A DNA stretch of 6,252 nt. Origin: Prevotellaceae bacterium UBA1716. Its GTDB lineage: Bacteria > Bacteroidota > Bacteroidia > Bacteroidales > Bacteroidaceae. Both the position numbers and the translations under genes were made by a program. Shown here piece by piece: positions 1 to 6,252 of this stretch (position 1 is the stretch's first letter; each line of letters starts with the position of its first letter). Location of the stretch: contig DCIW01000036.1 in the NCBI GenBank assembly GCA_002317225.1, positions 4,281 to 10,532 on the forward strand. Reading direction: 5' to 3'. The notes under the pieces were generated by a model. It made no database searches, was not told the origin of the DNA, and saw nothing but the letters and a program-made list of their open reading frames with translations.

Positions 1-1178
1 GTGATGTCGATGCGATAGTAATGGATATTATATGGGTCTTCTTGTGGAATAGTTCCATCTAAGCTTGATTGAACAGTTCCCATATTCTTGCAATTCATAC
101 CGTTAGCAGAGAAGATAATATAACCCTTACCTTTCTCATCAACTTTAACGGACTCAACACTACGAACCCAATAGTCACCCTTTGTGATTTGAGTGAGCTT
201 GTTCTTTGCTCTATTATATAAATAAAGGTGTGCATGTCCATCGCGGTCACTCTTCCAAAGGATGTTTCCATTCTTCAGGTTGCGACGAAGGTTACGAGAA
301 TAAGCGACATACTTATCATTCTTTTCCTCGATAAGGGTGCGGACATTACCGTTTAAGTCCATTTCGAGTACACGGAAAGTCTTGTGACCACGTTCGTTAA
401 ACTCGAATGTAAGTGTCTTTCCGTTCTCATCCCATTGAGGAGCAGTTACTTCGTATTGGGAAGCAAAGAGTGCTGTCGAAGTTGGATAGATTGTTTTCTT
501 GTTTTCAACATCCACAACAACTGGTATGCGATAGTTGAGCGAATCGCCTGGTTTTGCATACTCTTGGTTAGAGTATTTAGGTTGTACCTGGTCGGTTGGA
601 GAAGAAAGTGTATATGTCACATAATGCTTTGGGGCTGGTTTGATGAGAACGGTTGCATAATATTTGCCATCCTTTGACCATGTTCCCCAAGAAGAATAGT
701 AGCAAGTGTCCACACCATCAGTTGTGAGTTGGGTTGATTTGTCAGACTCACGACCTTCTACAAGGTAAAGATTATTATCTTTGTGAACGATGAATGTGTT
801 GCGGTCTGTTGGGCGTTCAGAACGTCCGTCTTTCTCATCACGAACTTCCATCCAATGATGTTGCTCGCCTCCATTACCTCTTTCAGGACGATGACGACGA
901 TTCTTTTCAGGATTAGTAGTGAGAGTTTTCTCTCCTGTCTTTGCATTAACATTATACCAAACAGTCGAGTCACCATTAAATACAGAATATGTGATTTTGT
1001 CAGACTGTGGTTCTCCCCATCCTGAACGGCGAACGTTTACATTACCGTTAGCCATCTTATTTGTTGAGTAGCGCTGTCTTACCGAGAAAGCGTTCTTATA
1101 ATCTTCGATTGTTCCTTGTGCAAATGCTTGTGAAGAAAGCGTAAGCATAAGGATTGTAGTTAGGAATTGATGTTTCAT
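1..1178 (-). CDS. S9 family (DPP IV-type) secreted peptidase, N-terminal part, 3' end beyond window
   Basis: The frame is open from an ATG at 1178-1176 to the window edge, giving 392 complete codons. Residues 1-20 form a type I signal peptide (MKHQF, a hydrophobic run, then AFA before Gln21), so the product is exported to the periplasm or outer membrane. The rest matches the N-terminal beta-propeller of dipeptidyl peptidase IV-like enzymes: a blade motif WSKDGKYYATV (167-177), YAKPGDSLNYRIPVV (207-221) resembling the DPP IV motif YPKAG..NP, the hallmark LWKSDRDGHAHLYLYN (307-322), and EDPYNIHYYRID (380-391). In this family the propeller gates a C-terminal alpha/beta hydrolase with a Ser-Asp-His triad that removes dipeptides or tripeptides, often after proline; that catalytic half is outside the window, so activity and specificity cannot be judged. 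A strongly charged stretch rich in Arg, His and Glu (about 91-123) looks like a loop insert. It follows the DUF6057/lipoprotein operon after a 164-bp gap and probably has its own promoter. Family call is firm; the subfamily is open. Confidence 0.88.
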   Translation of the reverse strand, partial: MKHQFLTTILMLTLSSQAFAQGTIEDYKNAFSVRQRYSTNKMANGNVNVRRSGWGEPQSDKITYSVFNGDSTVWYNVNAKTGEKTLTTNPEKNRRHRPERGNGGEQHHWMEVRDEKDGRSERPTDRNTFIVHKDNNLYLVEGRESDKSTQLTTDGVDTCYYSSWGTWSKDGKYYATVLIKPAPKHYVTYTLSSPTDQVQPKYSNQEYAKPGDSLNYRIPVVVDVENKKTIYPTSTALFASQYEVTAPQWDENGKTLTFEFNERGHKTFRVLEMDLNGNVRTLIEEKNDKYVAYSRNLRRNLKNGNILWKSDRDGHAHLYLYNRAKNKLTQITKGDYWVRSVESVKVDEKGKGYIIFSANGMNCKNMGTVQSSLDGTIPQEDPYNIHYYRIDI

Positions 1179-1207
1179 TGTTAAGACTTTAATAGTAGTT
1201 TGGTTAG

Positions 1208-1243
1208 ATTATAGTATTTTTAAAATTAAGTATTTCTTCAAAA
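1208..1243 (-). promoter_or_regulatory. Candidate promoter of the S9 peptidase gene
   Basis: Reading the minus strand, TTTTG (1243-1239) is followed after 22 nt by TACTATAAT (1216-1208), with the peptidase ATG 29 nt further on. The pair loosely resembles the Bacteroidetes housekeeping promoter (TTTG near -33, TAnnTTTG near -7), but the -7 match is poor beyond TA, the spacing is slightly long, and the TATAAT may be coincidental in such AT-rich DNA. The upstream element lies inside the first unit of the 22-bp repeat array, so a protein bound there could affect transcription. No Shine-Dalgarno sequence precedes the ATG, which is normal for the phylum. Confidence 0.3.
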
Positions 1244-1332
1244 TCTATTAAGTGTTTTCACTAAAACTCTTAAATGTTTTTGCCAAAACTATTAAGTGTT
1301 TTTGCGGGAACTCTTAAGTGTTTTTATTTACC
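1223..1332. repeat. Array of five degenerate 22-bp units with TTAA-centred dyads
   Basis: Five units of exactly 22 bp lie end to end: 1223-1244, 1245-1266, 1267-1288, 1289-1310 and 1311-1332. The plus-strand core is CTATTAAGTGTTTTT or CTCTTAAGTGTTTTT, followed by a variable 3-4 bp and an A-rich end; the first unit is the most diverged. Across unit junctions the sequence forms an interrupted palindrome AAAACNNTTAANNGTTTT, complete at 1263-1280 and 1285-1302 and with a degenerate left arm at 1241-1258 (AAATC) and 1307-1324 (GGAAC). The TTAA centres fall at 1226, 1248, 1270, 1292 and 1314. Equal spacing near two DNA turns would place the sites on one face of the helix, as in an operator array for a dimeric regulator. 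It could instead be a dispersed intergenic repeat or an mRNA-end structure. The array is seen directly; its role is not known. Confidence 0.85.
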
Positions 1333-1342
1333 CTATTGAATG

Positions 1343-2860
1343 CTAATAGAATTTCAACTCTGAATGGAAGAAGTAATACCACCAATATGTATTGCCATAC
1401 ATTGGAAGGAGTGATTTTGCGATATTCGAATCTGCTTCTCCTTGAGCTGAGCGAACACGGTATTCTTCGTTGAAGTTGGCAAAAGCATCCTTTATGTTCA
1501 TATCAAATGGGAACAGACTCACGTCCACAGGAGACATCTCAGTAGGCCCAATGAAATATGCTGCTTCCTGCATAATCTTAGGAGTTGGGTCTTCCGAATG
1601 ATTCTGTATGTAATTGTAGAAGTGTATCATAAACTCATCTTCGCGTTGTAGAAGGAGTGAAGACACAATTGACAAATCTTCGAAAGGATATGTTGAAGAG
1701 TTATAATTTGAGAAGTGATCAAGTATATATTTAGAGATATTCGAGAGGTCATCATCCAGTTCGTTGCCCTTTGTCTGAAGCACGCTAATACGTTGATAAT
1801 CCTCACTTTCCATAAAGAGTCGGCTGTCGCGAATCATTGCTTCCTGCTTTTTTGCCCAATCCTTGTAGAAGGTTGTTGACTTGAGGATAGAGATGTATTT
1901 CATTGCAACATCAAACTCCTGATTGTAAATCGCACAGCGGACAAGCATCTTGAGACTGTTGACCGAGAAATTGTACTTGACAGAATTCTCTATTGACCAA
2001 CGATAAGCATAGTTGACAAGTCCATAATGATAATAGAGCATAGGACCTGCCTGAACGAACAGCTTTACCTTGAGGTCGTCGCTTGTTTGAGGAGCTGTTC
2101 CGCAATTGTCATAGTCGAATGCCTTCTCAAGAAGTTGGTCTGTATTGAGGAGAGCAAGATTCTTGAACATGACCATAAGGTTAGTTGGGTGCTTGTGGTC
2201 TTTGTTCTCTTGCTTTGGTGCTTCGGCAAGTACGTCATTCCAACGATTCTCATCGACTGCCTTGTACATTTTGAGTTCATGACGATAATTATCGTTTTTG
2301 AGCGTGATGCCAAATTCGTGATACTTGTTAAAATCGTATGGCTTGATAATTGAAAGTAATGATACAACAAATATCAATCTGAAGATTCTGAAATAATCAT
2401 TCTTTATATTTCTGAATAAAATATTGATTATTAGACATACAAGTGATAGTATCAATGCATATATAGTCGGTATAAAAGGATAGCCAGGAGTCTTAATGAA
2501 ATACACCCAATATCCAAGTGAAAGCAAATACACAGGCAAAAACCAAATTGTCAGATAAGGTACAAATGTAAATGCATCAGGCAATTCCATTACCTTATTT
2601 AATATATAGCATATCACAAGCCAAAGAGCTATGATTATTGTGCTTCCTAACCAAGGATAATAGAAATACTGCGTGAGATAGCAACCTATATACCCAATCC
2701 ATCCGTCACGACCTACGGTTTCGGTCATGAAGGTGTGTCCGTTTACCCAAAGAGAACGCTCTTGAAGGGTAAACAGATAATCGGAATTCATCACCGGAAG
2801 CAAAATGTAGCAAACGATGATGAATATAAGTGCGTATATGTATGAGAGCTTAAGCTTCAT
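1343..2860 (-). CDS. DUF6057-like multi-pass membrane protein, short paralogue
   Basis: This 505-residue protein begins at an ATG (2860-2858) that overlaps the TAA of the preceding lipoprotein gene and ends at TAG. The N-terminal third is membrane-embedded, with about five hydrophobic helices near residues 5-24, 68-88, 98-121, 129-149 and 157-174. The C-terminal two thirds (about 185-505) is soluble and probably alpha-helical, perhaps TPR-like, though no clean TPR consensus is visible. Motifs shared with the paralogue at 4438-6252 are YLTQYFYYPWLGS (61-73), LGYWVYFIKTPGY..IPT (115-132), AGPMLYYHYG (271-280), YRWSIENSVKY (286-296), DVAMKYISILK (317-327), QEAAYF (431-436) and a C-terminal TYWWYYFF ending in Tyr. 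It lacks about 113 residues of central membrane sequence found in the paralogue. Assignment to DUF6057 is from recall of the family pattern and is not certain. No enzymatic motif is recognised. A role as the membrane partner of the adjacent haem-c lipoprotein is inferred from the operon only. Confidence 0.8.
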   Translation of the reverse strand: MKLKLSYIYALIFIIVCYILLPVMNSDYLFTLQERSLWVNGHTFMTETVGRDGWIGYIGCYLTQYFYYPWLGSTIIIALWLVICYILNKVMELPDAFTFVPYLTIWFLPVYLLSLGYWVYFIKTPGYPFIPTIYALILSLVCLIINILFRNIKNDYFRIFRLIFVVSLLSIIKPYDFNKYHEFGITLKNDNYRHELKMYKAVDENRWNDVLAEAPKQENKDHKHPTNLMVMFKNLALLNTDQLLEKAFDYDNCGTAPQTSDDLKVKLFVQAGPMLYYHYGLVNYAYRWSIENSVKYNFSVNSLKMLVRCAIYNQEFDVAMKYISILKSTTFYKDWAKKQEAMIRDSRLFMESEDYQRISVLQTKGNELDDDLSNISKYILDHFSNYNSSTYPFEDLSIVSSLLLQREDEFMIHFYNYIQNHSEDPTPKIMQEAAYFIGPTEMSPVDVSLFPFDMNIKDAFANFNEEYRVRSAQGEADSNIAKSLLPMYGNTYWWYYFFHSELKFY

Positions 2861-2862
2861 TA
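2858..2862 (-). promoter_or_regulatory. TAATG stop-start overlap coupling two genes
   Basis: On the minus strand the lipoprotein gene ends with TAA (2862-2860) and the next gene starts with ATG (2860-2858), sharing one A. There is no intergenic space, so translation of the short DUF6057-like protein is probably coupled to that of the lipoprotein. This supports matched production of the two proteins and fixes the start codon of the downstream gene. Confidence 0.85.
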
Positions 2863-4374
2863 TTTTCCGTAAGTGGCTTGTTCTGCATCTTTCTTAGCAG
2901 CAGAAGCAAATTCGTTGAGTGATTGCTTTACTGGTTCAACCATAAATTCAGGACGGTTGAAACTCTTTAGGAAGAATGTATAGAAGTTTGGATCTTTTTG
3001 TGGAAGTTCGAATGCTTTGCGAGGCTTACCTTGTTTGTCAATATATGAGATGTATGGACGGGTGTAGTTGCCATCATCGCGACGAGACACAAACATAAGC
3101 CAACGACCATTGCTTGAAATTGTTGGATAACTCTCAGCACGATTACTGTTAACAGCCTTGAGGTCAATCACTTCGTTAGCCTTCGTGTCGAATGCTAATA
3201 TATCAGCATCTGGATGCCATACATGGAAGCAGCCAAATTCGCCTTGTGCAAAATAAATGTAGCGACCGTCTGGAGAAACACGTGGAAGTGTTACGCTATA
3301 ACCTTCGGATGCTGCATCGTAAACCATTTCGCGAGGGCCGAACTCATGAGTCTTCTCGTTGAATGTCATCTTGTAAAGGCTATACTTACATTCCTTATAA
3401 CGCTGAATCATCTCTGTCTCTTTAGCGATAGAATCATTCTTATATTCGAAGTGTGCAGAGCAGAAGTAAAGAGTTTTACCGTCTGGTGCCCAAGTAGGGA
3501 ATACTTCAAGTTCGTTGGAATCGTTGGCAATAGTAATAACAGAGTTCTTTTCTACATCATAAAGGATGAGGTCAGATTCTGTATCTTGAACTTCAATCTT
3601 TGCCTTGTCCTTTGTGTGGAAAGACTGACCAGTCTTGTTTGTTGAGTATGCAATAAGATTGAGGGTAGGGTGCCATGCAGGATAAACGCCAGCAGAGATA
3701 GTAGCATCTGTCTTAAGATTCACCTTCTTAATTTTGCCATTATCAACAATCATAGTACCACCAAGAGACTGTCGCATGTGGAATTGCATACGATCTGTCT
3801 TGTAATTCTGGTATGAGTGACAGTTTACGCACTGACCATTTTCTTCAGTCTGTACGGCCATATTGTTATAAAACTGCTTTTCCTCGAAAGTGGTAAGGTT
3901 GCGTTCTGCAAGGATAAGTTCCTCGTATGCAACATAAGAAGGCTGAATAAGACGGTAAGAGATGTATTCGTCGATTGGTTCTTCTGCTACATGGAAGTTG
4001 AATGCTTTGAACATTTTCCATTGACCTTCAACTTCAGCAAATATTTCAACCTTGATGTCCTTGCCTTTTGATGCTTCGAGCATTGATTTCCATTCTGCTT
4101 CGTCGATAATTACGTTGTTCTCTTCACCATAAACGAACTCGCCTGCAGGAGAAGTGAAACGAACAACAACCTTATCTGTTCCTTCCTTCACACTGAAGTT
4201 CATTGGTGCTATATTGCAAGGCACTGTGATGTCAGTATAGTCTGGTGTGATTTGTGGAAGACGGTTTTCTGTCTGATAATTAGATGGGACAGAAGGAGTT
4301 GAAGAGCATGATGTGAATAACACTTGAGAAAGTGCTACAAGAGAAATTGATAATATGATGAATATCTTTTTCAT
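2860..4374 (-). CDS. Haem c (CXXCH) lipoprotein with PD40/TolB-like beta-propeller
   Basis: The chosen ATG (4374-4372) gives 504 residues and opens a lipoprotein signal peptide: MKK, a hydrophobic run, then LFTSC with Cys23 as the lipidated residue. A GTG 45 nt upstream in frame would put 15 polar residues before the signal and is unlikely. No acidic surface-export signal follows Cys23, which hints at periplasmic orientation. Residues about 40-130 look like a beta-rich domain (TVPCNIAPMNF at 50-60). CVNCH at 182-186 is a canonical covalent haem c site; Met196 or Met200 could be the second axial ligand. Four PD40-type propeller repeats follow: PAWHPTLNLIAYST (232-245), PTWAPDGKTLYFCSA (293-307), PRVSPDGRYIYFAQ (364-377) and PTISSNGRWLMFVS (417-430). 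Such repeats usually bind proteins or peptides. It lies 63 bp after one DUF6057-like gene and overlaps the next, so all three are probably one operon. Haem attachment would need a cytochrome c maturation system elsewhere in the genome. The actual role, electron transfer or sensing, is unknown; databases may name such proteins TolB-like. Confidence 0.85.
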   Translation of the reverse strand: MKKIFIILSISLVALSQVLFTSCSSTPSVPSNYQTENRLPQITPDYTDITVPCNIAPMNFSVKEGTDKVVVRFTSPAGEFVYGEENNVIIDEAEWKSMLEASKGKDIKVEIFAEVEGQWKMFKAFNFHVAEEPIDEYISYRLIQPSYVAYEELILAERNLTTFEEKQFYNNMAVQTEENGQCVNCHSYQNYKTDRMQFHMRQSLGGTMIVDNGKIKKVNLKTDATISAGVYPAWHPTLNLIAYSTNKTGQSFHTKDKAKIEVQDTESDLILYDVEKNSVITIANDSNELEVFPTWAPDGKTLYFCSAHFEYKNDSIAKETEMIQRYKECKYSLYKMTFNEKTHEFGPREMVYDAASEGYSVTLPRVSPDGRYIYFAQGEFGCFHVWHPDADILAFDTKANEVIDLKAVNSNRAESYPTISSNGRWLMFVSRRDDGNYTRPYISYIDKQGKPRKAFELPQKDPNFYTFFLKSFNRPEFMVEPVKQSLNEFASAAKKDAEQATYGK

Positions 4375-4437
4375 ATCTGATTTGTATAATGTGCTTTGTA
4401 AAAAGTCTTTGTCGAACACTAAGGTTTATTTCTTGGA

Positions 4438-6252
4438 TTAATATGACTTAACATCTCTAACGAAGAAGTAGAACCACCAGAATGTGTCACCAAATGTTGG
4501 TTTCATAAGGTCACGGACTTGTTCTACAGAGAAACCTTGTCTCAAGTATGATTGAGAAGTCTGTTGGAACGAAGCATAACGATCTGCAATCTCCTTGTCG
4601 AACGGCATGTGAGTGATATCAACTTGATGCTCAAGATTTCCATAAAGGAACGCTGCTTCTTGATAATGTTGTGGCATTGGTTCGCCCTTATGGAGTTGGG
4701 CATAAAGGAAGAAGCGAGGCCAGAAAAGTTGTATGTCTTTCTGTATAAGAGCATACATAAGTGTGACTTCCTGAAGAAGCTTGCTATCTTTGTTCATTGT
4801 ATTTGCAAAGTAATTGATCAAATACATCTCACAAAGTCCGTTATCGCCATCGAGGGTTGTACCCATGTGGTTGTAAAGTTCGATAATATTATCAAATTCA
4901 TGATAATCCTTTATCTTAGAATGGTCTTTAAGAATAGGTTCGTATTTCTCTGCCCATTCCTTATAGTTTCTTGATTTCTTAAGTATATCGATATACTTGC
5001 GAGCAACATCCCATTCACCATTGACGAGGGCACACTTGACAAGAGTCTTTAATTCGTTAAATGTGTAACCATATTCTACAGAATTTTCTATACTCCAACG
5101 AGAAGCAAAGTTTGTCTTCGCATGGTTGTAGTAGATAAGAGGACCTGCGGTCTGAACCATATGAACGTGAAGTGCCAATGTGTCCACAATCTGATTTCCG
5201 TTATCATCTTTAACAGGAACCATATTGCCGTTTGCATCTTTTTCTTCTCTATTAACAAAGGTTGTGTCTGGGATATATGGACTTTCTCCGAAGTTATTGT
5301 ACTTGAAGAGCTCAGTACCAATCTTTCCCTTATTGAAAATTGCAATATGATTGAAGATAACCATTTCGCGGGTTGGATTAGTCTGATAGTTTGCAGATTC
5401 CTCAAGGACGTCATCCCAACGACATTCTTCTGTTGCACGATACATGCGCATTTCTGCATGGTAGTTGTAGTTGTCATAGTTGAGTCTGTCCACAACATTT
5501 GTCATTGCTACAATTACAAGAAGGATGTAAATGATACGAACGCCCCAAGCCTTGGTGCCAGTGAAGTTTTCCTTGTTCTGGAACTTCTTGACCAATGGCA
5601 TAAGAACAAGGATTATACTAATGATATAGAAAGGAATCTCAAGAGTGAGGTCGTGAACTTTATCTGAAAAGAAATTAGGGAATCCGCCTAACCATATGTC
5701 TTCAGATCGAATCTTAGAGAAGAATTGGTTGTAGCAAATAAGTGGAGTAGCAATTAAGGATAAGATGGCAACAGCCGAAAGAATAGATTTTGATGCCTTG
5801 CTTGTTTCTTCGTTCAACCATTCGTTTACGACCATACAGAAAGGAACGAGAAGTGCATAGAAACCAAATGCGTAATATCCTCCAAATGTCAAGATTATAG
5901 TTGCCAATGATTGGAGAATTATGTTCTTATTTAGTCGTGAACCAATAAAATATGCTACTGCAGTATAGATGAAACCAATAGTTGGGCGGAACCAATAACC
6001 TGGGTGCTTAAGGTAATAAACCCAATAACCAGTATCGATTGTTGAGATAAGAAGAAGCACAACAGGTATGAGTGCAATGAATCCCCAAGTGTTATTTATC
6101 TTAAATACCTTCTTAATCAAAAAGAAGAGTCCGCACCAAAAAGCAATGAGAATAGAAGCACCAACTGCAGGTTCGTAAAAGTATTGTGTGAGGTAAGTAC
6201 CCAACCATGCCGCTACACAACCAGGGGCATTTGTGAATTCTTTGAAAAACGA
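4438..6252 (-). CDS. DUF6057-like multi-pass membrane protein, long paralogue, 5' end outside window
   Basis: The frame stays open to the window edge, showing 604 residues and a TAA stop. An in-frame TTG at 6204 is not a credible start: 16 further residues upstream (SFFKEFTNAPGCVAAW) align with residues about 37-56 of the paralogue at 1343-2860, so roughly 35-40 N-terminal residues, including the first membrane helix, are missing. In visible numbering, hydrophobic segments lie near 26-48, 55-81, 89-105, 111-142 (possibly two), 155-173, 207-222 and 236-252; the soluble domain runs from about 260 to 604. Shared motifs are YLTQYFYEPAVG (20-31), GYWVYYLKHPGYWFRPT (75-91), AGPLIYYN (369-376), SRWSIENSVEY (384-394), DVARKYIDILK (415-425), QEAAFLYG (531-538) and the end DTFWWFYFF..DVKSY. 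It carries about 113 extra central residues and a polar loop insert (333-357, with DANGN and DDNGN) compared with the shorter protein. DUF6057 is a recalled family match. No catalytic motif is seen; it is probably a membrane subunit working with the downstream haem-c lipoprotein, by inference. Confidence 0.8.
   Translation of the reverse strand, partial: SFFKEFTNAPGCVAAWLGTYLTQYFYEPAVGASILIAFWCGLFFLIKKVFKINNTWGFIALIPVVLLLISTIDTGYWVYYLKHPGYWFRPTIGFIYTAVAYFIGSRLNKNIILQSLATIILTFGGYYAFGFYALLVPFCMVVNEWLNEETSKASKSILSAVAILSLIATPLICYNQFFSKIRSEDIWLGGFPNFFSDKVHDLTLEIPFYIISIILVLMPLVKKFQNKENFTGTKAWGVRIIYILLVIVAMTNVVDRLNYDNYNYHAEMRMYRATEECRWDDVLEESANYQTNPTREMVIFNHIAIFNKGKIGTELFKYNNFGESPYIPDTTFVNREEKDANGNMVPVKDDNGNQIVDTLALHVHMVQTAGPLIYYNHAKTNFASRWSIENSVEYGYTFNELKTLVKCALVNGEWDVARKYIDILKKSRNYKEWAEKYEPILKDHSKIKDYHEFDNIIELYNHMGTTLDGDNGLCEMYLINYFANTMNKDSKLLQEVTLMYALIQKDIQLFWPRFFLYAQLHKGEPMPQHYQEAAFLYGNLEHQVDITHMPFDKEIADRYASFQQTSQSYLRQGFSVEQVRDLMKPTFGDTFWWFYFFVRDVKSY

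Noticed and set aside
1223..1332. CRISPR array
   Set aside because: The 22-bp units are contiguous with no unique spacers, the units are degenerate, and no cas genes are nearby.
1280..1342. Rho-independent terminator after the operon
   Set aside because: The dyads here are AT-only apart from one C-G pair, and no GC-rich stem followed by a U run could be found; at most weak hairpins would form.
3214..3645. Plus-strand open frame of 143 codons, and other plus-strand frames at 384-677, 783-1025, 2027-2353, 3817-4071 and 4552-4974
   Set aside because: Each is antisense to a gene with clear motifs, and the translations look like antisense shadows with no recognisable domains.
2860..4374. True TolB of the Tol-Pal system
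   Set aside because: The protein is a lipoprotein with a haem c motif, and no tolQ, tolR, tolA or pal genes are adjacent; only the propeller repeats are TolB-like.
4375..4419. Longer lipoprotein reading from a GTG start at 4419
   Set aside because: It would add 15 polar residues in front of a well-formed lipoprotein signal peptide; the ATG at 4374 directly opens the MKK-type signal.
4375..4437. Separate promoter for the lipoprotein gene
   Set aside because: The 63-bp gap shows no convincing TTTG plus TAnnTTTG pair, so cotranscription with the upstream gene is simpler.
5122..5667. Plus-strand open frame of 181 codons
   Set aside because: It lies wholly inside the long DUF6057-like gene on the other strand; its Cys/Ile/Val-rich translation has no family features and the minus-strand protein aligns with its paralogue throughout.

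Overview
The window looks like a Bacteroidales chromosome, most likely Prevotella or a close relative. It is AT-rich, the genes lack clear Shine-Dalgarno sequences, one product is a lipoprotein with a Bacteroidetes-style lipobox, and the other families recognised here (DPP IV-type S9 peptidase, DUF6057-like membrane proteins, PD40 propeller lipoprotein) are typical of that phylum. Genus assignment is inference. All four genes lie on the minus strand, so transcription runs from high to low coordinates, and the window is almost fully coding.

In transcription order: (1) 6252-4438, a large multi-pass membrane protein with a long soluble C-terminal domain, DUF6057-like, 5' end outside the window. 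(2) 4374-2860, a lipoprotein carrying one CXXCH haem c motif followed by about four PD40 (TolB/WD40-like) propeller repeats. (3) 2860-1343, a second, shorter DUF6057-like paralogue whose ATG overlaps the lipoprotein stop codon (TAATG). (4) After a 164-bp gap, 1178-1, the N-terminal half of a secreted S9 (DPP IV-type) peptidase that runs off the window.

Genes 1-3 are tightly packed (63 bp, then a 1-nt overlap) and probably form one operon. Two membrane paralogues flank a predicted haem-c propeller lipoprotein, which suggests an envelope-located complex. Its function is unknown; a redox or sensing role is only suggested by the haem motif. The peptidase appears to be a separate transcription unit.

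The gap between the operon and the peptidase gene holds the most striking non-coding structure: an array of five degenerate 22-bp units (1223-1332). Each of the four better units is centred on TTAA and carries the dyad AAAAC-NN-TTAA-NN-GTTTT, complete in two and degenerate in the left arm of the other two, with centres exactly 22 bp apart (about two helical turns). It lies just upstream of, and overlaps, the likely promoter of the peptidase gene. No RNA genes, insertion sequences, CRISPR arrays or convincing intrinsic terminators were seen. No gene-free stretch exceeds 300 bases.
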